This document shows, piece after piece, positions 28,701-35,600 of a DNA stretch of 64,000 bases; the first letter of the stretch is position 1; every line of letters begins with the position of its first letter. The stretch is from contig NC_135549.1 in assembly GCF_964340395.1 (NCBI RefSeq), positions 25,483,842-25,547,841 on the forward strand, in the 5' to 3' direction. Under the pieces are notes generated by a model, which saw only the letters and a list, made by a program, of their open reading frames with translations, was not told the origin of the DNA and searched no databases. Origin of the DNA: Glandiceps talaboti (Eukaryota; Hemichordata; Enteropneusta; Spengelidae). The translations under genes were made by a program, and so were the position numbers.

Positions 28701-30792
28701 TGTTACAAACATGGAAAGTAAACAAATGAATGGGATTAATAACATTTTGGCTAGGCATGGTGGAATAGCAGAGACTTGTATTACACATCATGGTTTGATA
28801 AGAACAGTTTGTTTTATGGTCTTTATGTGTACATGAAATGCCAGGGGAACTGGCCATTTCCTGAGATGATGAAATGCAATACAAGTCTCTGTACTTCCAA
28901 CATGCTGTGCCAAGTGTTATTAATCCAATTCAGTTGTTTACTTTCCCTACTTGTAACAGGTTCCTTTCATCCATGTTCTGATATTGGCAGTTGTAAGTAG
29001 AGTCCATGCATGTAACATTTCTAATAATACATTTACATGTATAACAAATACACAGAAAGAACTTCAACTTCAATTTATTTTCAATCTTGCATGCAGAACC
29101 TGACCTTTGCTATAATTTTAACAACAAATTCACTATACTTGTAATTTGCATGGTTATGCAAATGTTGAATGTCATTACGTGTGCATTGTACTAACCAGTG
29201 CTTCAGTAGCCTGTTTACAACAATGTTGAGATACATCATTAGAAGAAGATGAGGGCTTGGAGGTACAACCAGATAATGATGTATCTCAACAGCACAGTAA
29301 ACAGGCTAGTACCTACAAATGTAAGTATACATGTTAGACTAATGCTAACCTTCATCAAATCTTACCACGTTAGCATCCAGACTATATACATGTACATTTT
29401 GTATGCGTACTTACCTTCTCTTTGGAACTCTTACAAAAGATTCACACAGCAGTCTTCCATCTTCATCTTTGTAGTTTCTTATAGTATCATATAGTTCCTG
29501 ACAAATATCAGCCTACAATAAAACAAATATTGTCTAAAAATTAGAATAGAGCTCAGTTTCATCAATGGTTTTGTGGGACCCAAATTATAAGTCAAAACTG
29601 CCATAATTTCCCCCCCAATTACTGATACTATGAATAAGCTTGTGCCAGTACATGTATAATTCCTCATTACTTTCCTTAGTCGGTAAGAAAATACTCAAGG
29701 ATTTTATCAATGCTTATTTTGACCTACATTTGTAGGTTGCCGGCTCTCCCACAGCCTCGGGAGCATCGCTAGCAGAAAGCGGCTGTTTTGTATGTACTGA
29801 CATCTACAACATACATGTACTTGTAAGTTGTAGGAACACTCTAACAAATATCAGTGTACTGTTTGCTCTCATTGACAAACCATATACATGTATTTATGTG
29901 TTATGAGCATCGCAATAACACATCAATGAATGGTTAGTCCTATAAATGTATGTAGTCAATGAGGGCACGCAATACAAGGATATTAGATAAGAGTACAAGT
30001 ATGCAGTAGATATCAGTACATACAAAACAGCTGCTTTCTGCTAGTGATGATCCCATGGCTGAGAGAGAGAGAGAGTATAATTTTGACCAACACATGTATC
30101 TTGACAAAGCTCTTTAATACATAGATGTGTACAATGTATATTACTAACATTTTCCATCACTTACATGTAACATGTTCGACAAATTTATATTTGGAAAATT
30201 ATATACAAGATTCTTATGGAAATTTTCTTGTTGGGGATTAAACTCCACTAATGTGAAACATTTGCAGTCTCCTCTTTACTCAGATCATTCTTACCATGTA
30301 CTAATCTTAGAGTAGATGAATAGACTACATTGTACACAGTCTAGTTCCTATACGATACAAGTTACGATTACTTTTACTATGACCATATCCACTATGTCTA
30401 GTCAAAGTCGTTACTCTCGCACAGAAATATGTGCTACCCCCTATACATGTACCGGTATATGTAGTGTTCATATAAATGTGATGATGTTATCGCATCCCCA
30501 CGTGATCTCAGTTTGGTACAGCTGTACTACTTGAATATTAATGAGCAACTGTCTGAAGGAAGTAAACCAATTACAACTGTCTGTCAATTTGTGATGGATT
30601 AATTTACTCCTGACATGCATCGATTACATTGTACCTTCACTCACCATGGGGTTTAGCCAGATCAATGGTTAAATATACATGTATCTGACTTGTACTCGTA
30701 ACTCGTATCGTATATAGGAACTAGACTGACACGTGCATGTTGTACAAATGTACATTTGTACATGTATGTGAGTGAAAAAATTATGCTCCAAT

Positions 30793-30834
<42 letters not shown>

Positions 30835-31025
30835 GACATGAAAAACTGAGTGTATACATGTACATGTAAAAGAAATTTACATAATAGTTGAATGTCACAA
30901 TGTACATGTACCTGGTCAACTGTTTGAGTGACTGATCTTTTCCTCTTCTTTGCTGATGGTGTAGATGTAGAAGATGGCTCATCATCACGAAAATCAGATG
31001 TTACTGATCTTCGTCTCTTTGACAT
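196..31025 (-). CDS. PBRM1: Polybromo-1 (BAF180), PBAF chromatin-remodelling subunit, 3' end off window
   Basis: Polybromo targets the PBAF (SWI/SNF) remodeller to acetylated nucleosomes in the nucleus. I chained 32 coding exons whose phases all agree: 30912-31025, 29415-29512, 27002-27149, 25956-26165, 25021-25659, 23491-23748, 23042-23241, 21614-21935, 20788-20952, 20239-20427, 19476-19607, 18527-18680, 17718-17893, 17083-17250, 16093-16346, 15510-15639, 14591-14833, 14258-14325, 13630-13768, 12344-12520, 11355-11507, 10519-10679, 8707-8879, 5503-5801, 4351-4470, 3584-3836, 3175-3235, 2822-2914, 2400-2569, 1906-2151, 1126-1287, 196-352. The total is 6,032 nt, about 2,010 codons, longer than human PBRM1 (about 1,690 residues). 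The domain order is six bromodomains, two BAH, HMG box, two C2H2-like fingers, Pro/Met-rich tail. The last visible exon ends in the conserved PPKTQRLLHSEAYL, so only the short C-terminal exon(s) are missing. Exon borders are read by eye and could be off at weak donors such as 25,021. Confidence 0.95.
2822..4470 (-). CDS. PBRM1: PBRM1 HMG box plus two C2H2-like zinc fingers (four exons)
   Basis: Exons 4351-4470 and 3584-3836 encode an HMG box (RTASGYILFASEIR, YPDYSFGELSRVIG, EWKNLEPKQKAAYEERA). The second then encodes a first finger, YECGWSDCDFQF followed by LTNHILENSGH (two Cys four residues apart, then two His). Exons 3175-3235 and 2822-2914 encode a second: EYACMWRSCPRN with LIRHCKEVH, split by an intron. 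Human PBRM1 goes from the HMG box straight to a Pro-rich tail. Fly polybromo is, to my knowledge, annotated with zinc fingers, so this looks like the ancestral form. Finger function is not known to me. Confidence 0.85.
4731..4977. mobile_element. 247-bp MULE-type MITE with 10-bp target duplication
   Basis: Terminal inverted repeats of about 100 bp begin CAATCTGATTAAAATCCGAT on each strand and make up most of the element. It is flanked on both sides by CATTTTAAGA (4,721-4,730 and 4,978-4,987). The corresponding place in the right arm (61,501-61,510) has this 10-mer once and no element, which proves the boundaries. Long terminal repeats with 9-10 bp duplications are typical of Mutator-like elements. 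Confidence 0.9.
5060..5390. mobile_element. Older relative of the 10,098 MITE family
   Basis: It contains GGCTCAAACTTAACTTTTT, a GGGCTACCACTTT-CTAA-AAGTGGTAGCCC hairpin (5,106-5,135) and GGGGCTACCAGCTGC, echoing motifs of the 10,098-10,330 element. The right arm has the homologous block at 61,165-61,425. The borders are worn and approximate. Confidence 0.5.
5503..11507 (-). CDS. PBRM1: PBRM1 inter-BAH linker and BAH domain 2 (four exons)
   Basis: Exons 11355-11507, 10519-10679, 8707-8879 and 5503-5801 encode residues about 1329-1590. The first has IIPREEPLSKVRVASVFAD, equivalent to the inter-BAH linker in human. The next three encode the BAH fold: YYKLGDCVYLRS, WFHGPWYVHPSETEHPPTR, GKCAVLAFKDYLSCRP and DDVYVCEARYNE. 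FLRKPITPLKEPSPLL then leads into an acidic, Pro/Val-rich stretch. The last three exons also occur in damaged form in the inverted copy at 51,975-61,027. The 2.9-kb intron 5,802-8,706 holds a composite inverted-repeat element and a decayed reading frame. Confidence 0.92.
5881..6070. mobile_element. 190-bp hairpin MITE (PBRM1 intron 23)
   Basis: Inverted arms of about 90 bp start CCCTGTTCAG-CACA and end TGTG-CTGAACAGGG. They contain AAGTTAC, CAACTGAAT and ACCAAGTTT in inverted order. It is flanked by TA on both sides, compatible with a Tc1/mariner-type insertion. The right arm lacks it and carries a different insert at the same point. Confidence 0.8.
6664..7477. mobile_element. Composite inverted-repeat element with four ~150-bp tandem units (copy 1)
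   Basis: It starts TAGCCCCACTATGATTGGG and ends with the inverse (CCCAATCCATAAGTCCCC..GGCGGGGACTA), with TA at both edges. Inside, four tandem units of about 150 bp each contain GTCTGAGTTATGGCTTTGG, AAAATGGCTGCC and TGCACATGTATGTCAT. A GGACGGACGGAC tract precedes the right end. The frames it opens on both strands (for example CPKPITQTC) are products of the tandem array, not genes. Confidence 0.85.
7787..8175 (+). pseudogene. Decayed small reading frame with poly(A) signal inside PBRM1 intron 23
   Basis: From the ATG at 7,787 one frame runs for 100 codons to a TAG at 8,084, interrupted only by TGA-TGA (7,874-7,879) and TAG (7,961-7,963). The segments look like protein: MEFEECIEKVLSKSLIDQI, then IAINAQYLEDAEQTGQI, then LLYWLTLSYNVDDLYFLDHS. 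AATAAA follows at 8,152-8,157. No intron is evident, so a retroposed copy or a dead nested gene is plausible. I do not recognise the family. The same sequence with the same stops is in the right arm (about 54,195-54,582, minus strand). Confidence 0.45.
10098..10330. mobile_element. 233-bp MITE with 17-bp inverted ends and 5-bp target duplication
   Basis: The ends are CAGGGCTCGAAATTAAC and GTTAATTTCAAGCCCTG. CACCA flanks it on both sides. The right arm at about 52,318-52,325 has the site unoccupied (ATGGTGTAGG, a single TGGTG). It carries internal GTAGTCC/GGGCTACCA motifs also seen at 5,090-5,315 and 61,160-61,400, so it belongs to a family with older members nearby. Confidence 0.85.
12344..14325 (-). 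CDS. PBRM1: PBRM1 BAH domain 1 (three exons)
   Basis: Exons 14258-14325, 13630-13768 and 12344-12520 encode residues about 1201-1328. The BAH domain begins at YRVGDFVYLEP. It continues with HIVLIEKLW, WFYRPDETFHLATRKF, EVFKSDYYN and GKCYVMFVKDYF, each matching human PBRM1 at the same place. BAH domains are protein-interaction modules. The 860-bp intron 12,521-13,629 contains the left end of the large inverted duplication (12,971) and an inverted-repeat element (13,132-13,422). Confidence 0.92.
13132..13422. mobile_element. 291-bp hairpin MITE (PBRM1 intron 19)
   Basis: Outer inverted arms of about 40 bp share CCATATGGATGAGAATT and its complement, followed by GGTATTTA. An inner pair shares GTAATTCAATAAATTGCAAA / TTTGCAATTTATTGAGTTAC. 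The whole segment could fold back on itself. It carries no coding capacity. Confidence 0.75.
13978..14034. repeat. Short perfect-stem inverted repeat
   Basis: TACCACATGCAAACCA and its complement TGGTTTGCATGTGGTA are separated by about 23 bp inside PBRM1 intron 18. It may be the remnant of a small hairpin element. Confidence 0.65.
14591..16346 (-). CDS. PBRM1: PBRM1 bromodomain 6 and charged connector (three exons)
   Basis: Exons 16093-16346, 15510-15639 and 14591-14833 encode residues about 992-1200. Conserved blocks are HQDEEGRCYSDSLAEI, GRYRRLDRFQDDMFEV and EICKNGELLLSPALSYT, all close to human PBRM1. The fold is atypical: there is no PDYY motif, and the ligand Asn position reads ARKLSRTDSQ with Ser. 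Between the first two blocks there is an Asn/Thr/Ser/Ala insertion encoded by GTA/TTA-type trinucleotide runs (about 16,120-16,175). The last exon ends in a Glu/Lys-rich helix (KEKKEKLPKEMKED). Confidence 0.9.
14940..15110. repeat. (GTAT)n/(TATG)n microsatellite in PBRM1 intron 16
   Basis: Tetranucleotide TATG/TGTG runs extend over about 150 bp and open Tyr-Val/Met-Cys frames on both strands, which are artefacts of the repeat. Confidence 0.95.
17083..17893 (-). CDS. PBRM1: PBRM1 bromodomain 5 (two exons)
   Basis: Exons 17718-17893 and 17083-17250 encode residues about 877-991. A Lys/Thr/Pro-rich leader (KKVTPKKTTKALTPLAQKL) corresponds to the KYMTPMQQKL leader of human bromodomain 5. It is followed by YPEYYQVIKKPIDL and ACKFNEPDSQIYKDA across the exon 14/15 border, with the Asn retained. 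Both exons have strong GTAAGT donors. Confidence 0.9.
18527..20427 (-). CDS. PBRM1: PBRM1 bromodomain 4 (three exons)
   Basis: Exons 20239-20427, 19476-19607 and 18527-18680 encode residues about 719-876. The first holds a Lys/Glu-rich linker (EEKSKKRKLSS) and the first helix. The second has YPDYYQVISEPIDM. The third has ARHYNEEDSQVYRDA with the conserved Asn. The matching human block is FRNARHYNEEGSQVYNDA. The 868-bp intron between the first two exons contains TG/GAGT/CATA/G simple repeats at 19,676-19,800. Confidence 0.9.
19676..19800. repeat. Compound microsatellite TG-GAGT-GA-CATA-G in PBRM1 intron 10
   Basis: Consecutive runs of (TG)n, (GAGT)n, (GA)n, (CATA)n and a 13-base G run. Confidence 0.95.
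20788..21935 (-). CDS. PBRM1: PBRM1 bromodomain 3 (two exons)
   Basis: Exons 21614-21935 and 20788-20952 encode residues about 556-718. The first begins with a linker (ARQSSGQNSLSAITAALQ) resembling the GRLSAITMALQ linker of human PBRM1. It then has an acidic EYEEGDESGTDS stretch and the fold motif YPDYYEEINRPLA. The second carries AKQYNMPNSRLYKDA, with the ligand-binding Asn retained. The donor of the first exon is the less common GTTTGT. Confidence 0.88.
22952..22977. repeat. Poly-C tract in PBRM1 intron 7
   Basis: About 26 consecutive C, just downstream of the exon at 23,042 in gene orientation. Confidence 0.95.
23042..23748 (-). CDS. PBRM1: PBRM1 bromodomain 2 (two exons)
   Basis: Exons 23491-23748 and 23042-23241 encode residues about 404-555. 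Visible landmarks are YPEYYDVINNPIDM in the ZA loop and AKTFNEPGSQVYKDA at the end of helix B, which keeps the acetyl-lysine-binding Asn. The AKTYNEPGSQVF segment of human bromodomain 2 is nearly the same, fixing the identity of this repeat. A basic ERIK tail leads to the next exon across a phase-2 intron. A pure C tract lies just downstream at about 22,952-22,977. Confidence 0.9.
25021..25659 (-). CDS. PBRM1: PBRM1 long Ser/Thr/Glu/Lys-rich linker exon between bromodomains 1 and 2
   Basis: This is an uninterrupted frame of 213 codons (residues about 191-403), entered by CTCAG at 25,660-25,661 and left by a weaker donor (AAG/GTATAA) at 25,020. Both flanking introns are phase 0, so the exon could be skipped without changing frame. 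The sequence is low-complexity and charged (for example KEKDTYDS, VPMETEDIK), with no recognisable fold. In human PBRM1 the BD1-BD2 spacer is only a few dozen residues, so this is an expansion. It could be a cassette exon. Confidence 0.75.
25956..29512 (-). CDS. PBRM1: PBRM1 bromodomain 1 (three exons)
   Basis: Exons 29415-29512, 27002-27149 and 25956-26165 encode residues about 39-190. The ZA-loop motif PDYYDVVTIPIDL is present. The position normally occupied by the acetyl-lysine-contacting Asn reads TKAFFKKES, with Phe in its place; human bromodomain 1 also lacks Asn here (Tyr). The third exon continues into an acidic linker (EENEELGGDDWEEED). The intron between the first two exons (27,150-29,414) holds several inverted-repeat elements described separately. 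Confidence 0.9.
27609..28430. mobile_element. Composite inverted-repeat element with four ~150-bp tandem units (copy 2, PBRM1 intron 2)
   Basis: Same family and orientation as 6,664-7,477. It starts TAGTCCCCGCTACGATTGGG and ends GGCGGGGACTA. The intact inverted GTCCCCGC termini and TA edges are clearest here. It contains the same four ~150-bp units and the GGACAGATGGACGCACGC stretch before the right end. Confidence 0.88.
28680..28993. mobile_element. ~314-bp long-inverted-repeat MITE (PBRM1 intron 2)
   Basis: The arms of about 105 bp share AACCTGTTAC, GAAAGTAAACAA, GGATTAATAACA and AGAGACTTGTATT in inverted order. The central loop is about 90 bp. Frames on both strands arise from the palindrome and are not genes. 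Confidence 0.8.
29207..29309. mobile_element. ~103-bp hairpin element (PBRM1 intron 2)
   Basis: TAGCCTGTTTAC and GTTGAGATACATCATTA in the left arm recur as complements in the right arm, leaving a loop of about 30 bp. Confidence 0.75.
29750..30070. mobile_element. ~320-bp inverted-repeat element (PBRM1 intron 1)
   Basis: The arms of about 62 bp share CTAGCAGAAAGC, GCTGTTTTGTATGTACTGA and TATCTAC in inverted order. The interior has no open frame of note. A short GAGAGA run adjoins the right end. Confidence 0.78.
30800..30830. repeat. (AT)n microsatellite in PBRM1 intron 1
   Basis: About fifteen AT units inside the first coding intron, in a region dense in TACATGTA words. Confidence 0.95.
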
Positions 31026-31051
31026 CTTGATCTCTACTGCTAATACACTAC
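30912..31051 (-). CDS. PBRM1: PBRM1 first coding exon with start codon
   Basis: The start codon is at 31025-31023 and opens with MSKRRR followed by a Ser/Asp/Lys-rich leader of 38 residues, like the basic, serine-rich N terminus of human PBRM1. The donor is CAG/GTACAT at 30,911. An acceptor (TTTTCATAG) at 31,052-31,053 leaves 26 nt of 5' UTR (31,026-31,051) in this exon, implying at least one upstream non-coding exon. The leader includes a basic KKRKR stretch that could act as a nuclear signal (inference). Confidence 0.85.
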
Positions 31052-32269
31052 CTATGAAAATGAAAGATAGTGTACATTTGTACATTGCAGGACAATTCTT
31101 GTACAGTCAATCATCCCATCTGGACCATCATGTGTATGTCATGGAAATTTACAAAGTAGTATGGTTTTTTTGTACATTTTACAACCATATGTACAATGTT
31201 ACTGTAGTACATGTGTAGGTGTAATATTTTAGTACAATGTACAATTTTGAGTTTGTGGGATTCAGATTGACAAGTACAATGTAGACATCAATACTTTCTC
31301 AATTCATTTCTACATGTAGGACTATTGTGAATCTACACAAATCACGTACATTGTACATGTATGACATGAGGTAAACATGTATTTTGTAACCCTACACACT
31401 GACTGCATACAGGTATTAATGTATCCAACCGAGTCAGAAAGATGTTTTACATTGAAGGGAATAAGTACTCAGGAGCAATGAATATTCATTGTGTGACAAT
31501 GAATATATTATTTCTGCTGACTCCCATCATTCAATGGCCCATGCCATGGCAAAGATACCCTTTAAAGGCACAAGATCAACTTGATGTTTCTCTGAATTCA
31601 CTAGTACTTTAATAGTAATACACATGTGACGTACAAATCATGAAATTACTCTTCAGATTTTCCGGAGTGGCACTCCCCTTTAATAACTTTTCTTGGACAA
31701 AGAATAAATTATGAAAATTTGCTTTGTTTTTTAAAAAGACAGATTTGTACATTGTAGTATAGCAAACGCGATTACATATGCTTAATAACGATAAATATTG
31801 TAATATCTGTTGTTAACAAAATATTCCCGAGACCCCTTATTTCGCTTATTAACTCAGATACATGCTGAAATAAACAATTCTCCCGTAAATATTGACTGTG
31901 GCTGTGAACCAAAACAAATACCCACTGTAGCATGTAGTAGTGTGTTGGTCGGCCCACTTTTTATAATTTTTTGTTTACTTATCCTGTGTCAGTGTGCAAA
32001 ACAAGAACGGGTTTTCTGACATAAGTAAAATGAGTATATAATATACTCGTGCATTGACTTCATCATATTACCATTTTTTTTCAAGTGCCAATTTACCTTA
32101 CATTTATACGGATGGTACATGAACACAATACATGAAGATGGTGGATTAGGAAAACAAAGGAAGCGTACACGACCGAACACATACATTATGTGTTCGCGTA
32201 AATTTACGGAGGCTAAGGGCACAGTTAAGTGAGACAATCACAAACTGGTAGATTTTGCTGTATGCTTAC

Positions 32270-32340
32270 CTTGATTTCAACGTGACAGAGTAAGGAAAGT
32301 GCCAAAAAGATATGGTTTCAGTGTAAAATGTTCAGGCGGT
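32270..32340 (-). other. PBRM1: Putative non-coding first exon of PBRM1
   Basis: A consensus donor (ATCAAG/GTAAGC on the minus strand) sits at 32,269-32,270 upstream of the coding start. The first coding exon has an acceptor 26 nt before its ATG, so a 5' UTR exon is required, and this is the only good donor I saw in the right place. The right-hand limit (transcription start) is a guess within about 32,300-32,400. Confidence 0.5.
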
Positions 32341-32687
32341 ACATTCAGACGTGCGCCGCCATTTTAACTGTTGAGTCACGTAAAATCTCGAAACAACTGC
32401 CTCTTTAAACGAGAGTACATCCTCAGTCAACAGAGAAATTAGCAACATGTTTGATGCAGTTCATTTATAAAAACAAAACAGAAGACTATTTCTTACTACA
32501 CTAATATGAGTTTATTACATTATATTTCTTTTATATAAACATTAAGTACTGAAATAGAAAGAAAAATTTTCCATTTGAAAAATATCGAATATCTGTATTT
32601 GTACGAGGGTGATCTATGACCCCAGTTGCACCACACGTGTGTACGGCGATTTACTTCAGCTGGCGATCGTGAATTCGATTTACCAAC
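32341..32687. promoter_or_regulatory. Shared divergent promoter region of PBRM1 and GNL3
   Basis: This gap separates the presumed PBRM1 first exon from the GNL3 start codon (32,688). It contains GCCGCCATTTT at 32,355-32,365 (reverse complement AAAATGGCGGC, a textbook YY1 site) and an AP-1/CRE-like TGAGTCACG at about 32,372. It also has the palindromic E-box CACGTG at 32,634-32,639, about 50 bp before the GNL3 ATG. There is no clear TATA box, as usual for divergent housekeeping promoters. CpG is locally more frequent than in the surrounding introns. The function as a bidirectional promoter is inferred from the layout. Confidence 0.65.
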
Positions 32688-35600
32688 ATGGTTCGAAAAG
32701 GAAGACCTCGTAAGTTGATTTTCTTACCGTCGATTGTGTCTTTTAACAAGTTAACAACTAAATAATAATGTAATAATTCTCTTGCTCTCTGTCTTGCAGG
32801 TAAAATGAAAAGCAAGCGTATGTCTTGCCGGACGAAATACAAGATAGAAAAGAAGGTAACATTAGTCATTACTAAATAACGTGTACTTTCGTCTTTACAC
32901 CACTTTGGGGTTAAAATATATGAGAGGTTTCCTTTTTTTTTACTCGCACCTCCCCCTAGCCGTAGTCCTTACAGTGTTATTAGATAAACTACTAGTGGGT
33001 CATAAACCTTTAAGATACATATGTACCCACCTCAAATGTACATGTACCGTACGTCACTACGTGTATATATGTTGTCGTACCACATGACCATATACCACTT
33101 CATGACACAACCGGAGGCAGACATTGGATTGAAAACTAACCCAAGTTTTGTTAGACAACCTTTTCTTAAATTAAATCTTTTCATGGGTAAACTCATGGAG
33201 GTAGTCATTCCTACCTCCATAGTTAGATTTTCCAACATTAATAATGTACTATTTGTTTGGCACCTGTGTGGACTACGTCACCTGACTTTTGTCAAAGTTA
33301 AATAAATAAATAAGACTATGTGTCAATCCATAGACCCTACTTTCGTGTAGGGTCTATGGTCAATCAACTACTTACTTATCTACTTTTAATTATAAAGGGT
33401 GTCTGACAGATTGTACAGTTATGTAATTTGGTGTGTATTCCTCCATTTTTATCAATCATAGGTTAAAGAACACAACAGAAAACAGAGACGAGATGCAAGG
33501 AGGAAGCAAGGTAAACCTCAAAGAAAGAAGGATCCAGGTGTCCCAAACATGGCACCATTCAAAGAGAAGATTCTCAGAGAAGCTGAAGACAGGAAATTAA
33601 AAGTGAGTTATTTATAAAACTATGTACTAATACTATTATTCCTTTTCAGTTCCATGGAACATTATGTAGTATTGGATTTTGGAGCAATAGAAATTCTTTT
33701 GATTGATTGGGATGATTGATTGATTGATTGAATAACACTACAGTTAGATTTGTTTTGATTCATTGTTCTGAGTAAAGGGAATCACGTGAACTAATGAAAT
33801 TATATACAGTTATGAAACTGATTTCAGAAAATTCTGAATGAAACATTGTACATGGATTGACATGTACAGTGTACCAACCAAATTTATTATGTTTGCTTTC
33901 ACATGAAAAGAGGATCTGTTGTAAACGGTTTCAGTTCAAATCATTTGTTTTTTCAAGGGAAATTAGAGGTTTTGGCATGTCCCTTACAATAGGAGTAATT
34001 CAGGTGTGTGTGTTTTACAGCTGTATTTACAGTGAGTATTGACAATTGCAGAGTGATTGTTTTCACCAGTTTACTCCAATTACTTTTACATCGCACACAG
34101 ATACAGTTCAACAGTGAGCCAGGGCAGTGAGGGGGTATTTATCTGATAATCCCCTTTACAGAGTACACTTGTACTACTTTACTTTGTGTCCCTTTAATAA
34201 ACAGCCAGAAAAACACTGTTTATTTGCAATATTTATCAAAGATCATTGATATCAATAACATTGTCATGAGCATAAATTCATTTTCCACAGAAGTTTCTAC
34301 CAAATAAAAACGTTGAATACTATGTAACATTGTATAATGGATTTTGTTTTTAGGCTGAAGAAGAGAGACAAAGACAGAAGGCTCAAAGACAGAAACAACA
34401 GGCAAAGAAGAGAAATTTAGAAAGCTTAGCCAAAGATGCACAGAGGAAGCAAAAAGAATTTGATAGGAAGGTCAGTGATAAAATACATGAAATATTTCTT
34501 TTGTTTCCAGTGTTTCCAAATACTGAAATATAGACAGAAATAAATACAGTAGCTCATTCAAATAAAAATAAAATTAGTAAAGGGAACACTTTTTCCACCA
34601 TGTGTCTCTTACCCTTGCCTAGGTAAAATTGTGTAAACTTGAATTTGGTATGCTTTGTCTTTATGTAGACTCCTTGTAACATTAATTTGGCGTATTGTAC
34701 TTCTGTACACCAGAAGGATATCATTTGTAAGTTGATACCCAGTTTCAAATTGCACAGGACATATATAACGAAATGGCTTAATCCTGAACAGAACTTCAAT
34801 TTGTTATTCCTTGTATTGCAAATCTTGTGATATAACCCATCTTAACTTTACAATGGTATGTTTACCATATTTATAGAATGCTGTCATGAAGCAGTTTCCA
34901 TCTGGCAAGTATGATGCTGGTAGCGGTGTTGAGAATTCACGTAAAGCTTACTACAGGGAGTTTAGGAAGGTTGTAGAAGCTGCTGACGTTGTGTTAGAAG
35001 TACTTGATGCTAGAGATCCATTGGGATGTAGATGTCCACAAGTTGAAAAAGCTGTTCTAGCCTCAGGAACTAATAAAAAGGTTGTTTTAGTTCTCAACAA
35101 AATAGGTATGTATATTTGTATTTGTAAAAGTATAGACCCTCCACCCACAAGATAGGTATGTGTATTTGTAATAGTATAGACCCTCCACCCACAGATAGGT
35201 ATGTGTATTTGTAAAAGTATAGACCCTCCACCCACAAGATAGGTATGTGTATTTGTAAAAGTATAGACCCTCCACCCACAGATAGGTATGTGTATTTGTA
35301 AAAGTATAGACCCTCCACCCACAAGATAGCTATGTGTATTTGTAAAAGTATAGACCCTCCACCCACAAGATAGGTATGTGTATTTGTAAAAGTATAGACC
35401 CTCCACCCACAAGATAGGTATGTGTATTTGTAAAAGTATAGACCCTCCACCCACAGGATATGCAACTGCGGTAAACATCAAAGGATATTTGAATATTTAC
35501 AGTATAATGTTGTTTTGCATACATTAGGATAATTTGCCATTTCTTGTAAAATTTATGGTTATTAATTTGTCAAGAGTTAACTTAAAGTATACATGTTCTC

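Noticed and set aside
35087-35524. Long minus-strand frames with [14 protein letters not shown] repeats
   Set aside because: These are antisense translations of the 44-bp minisatellite in GNL3 intron 5; repeat unit drift keeps them open.
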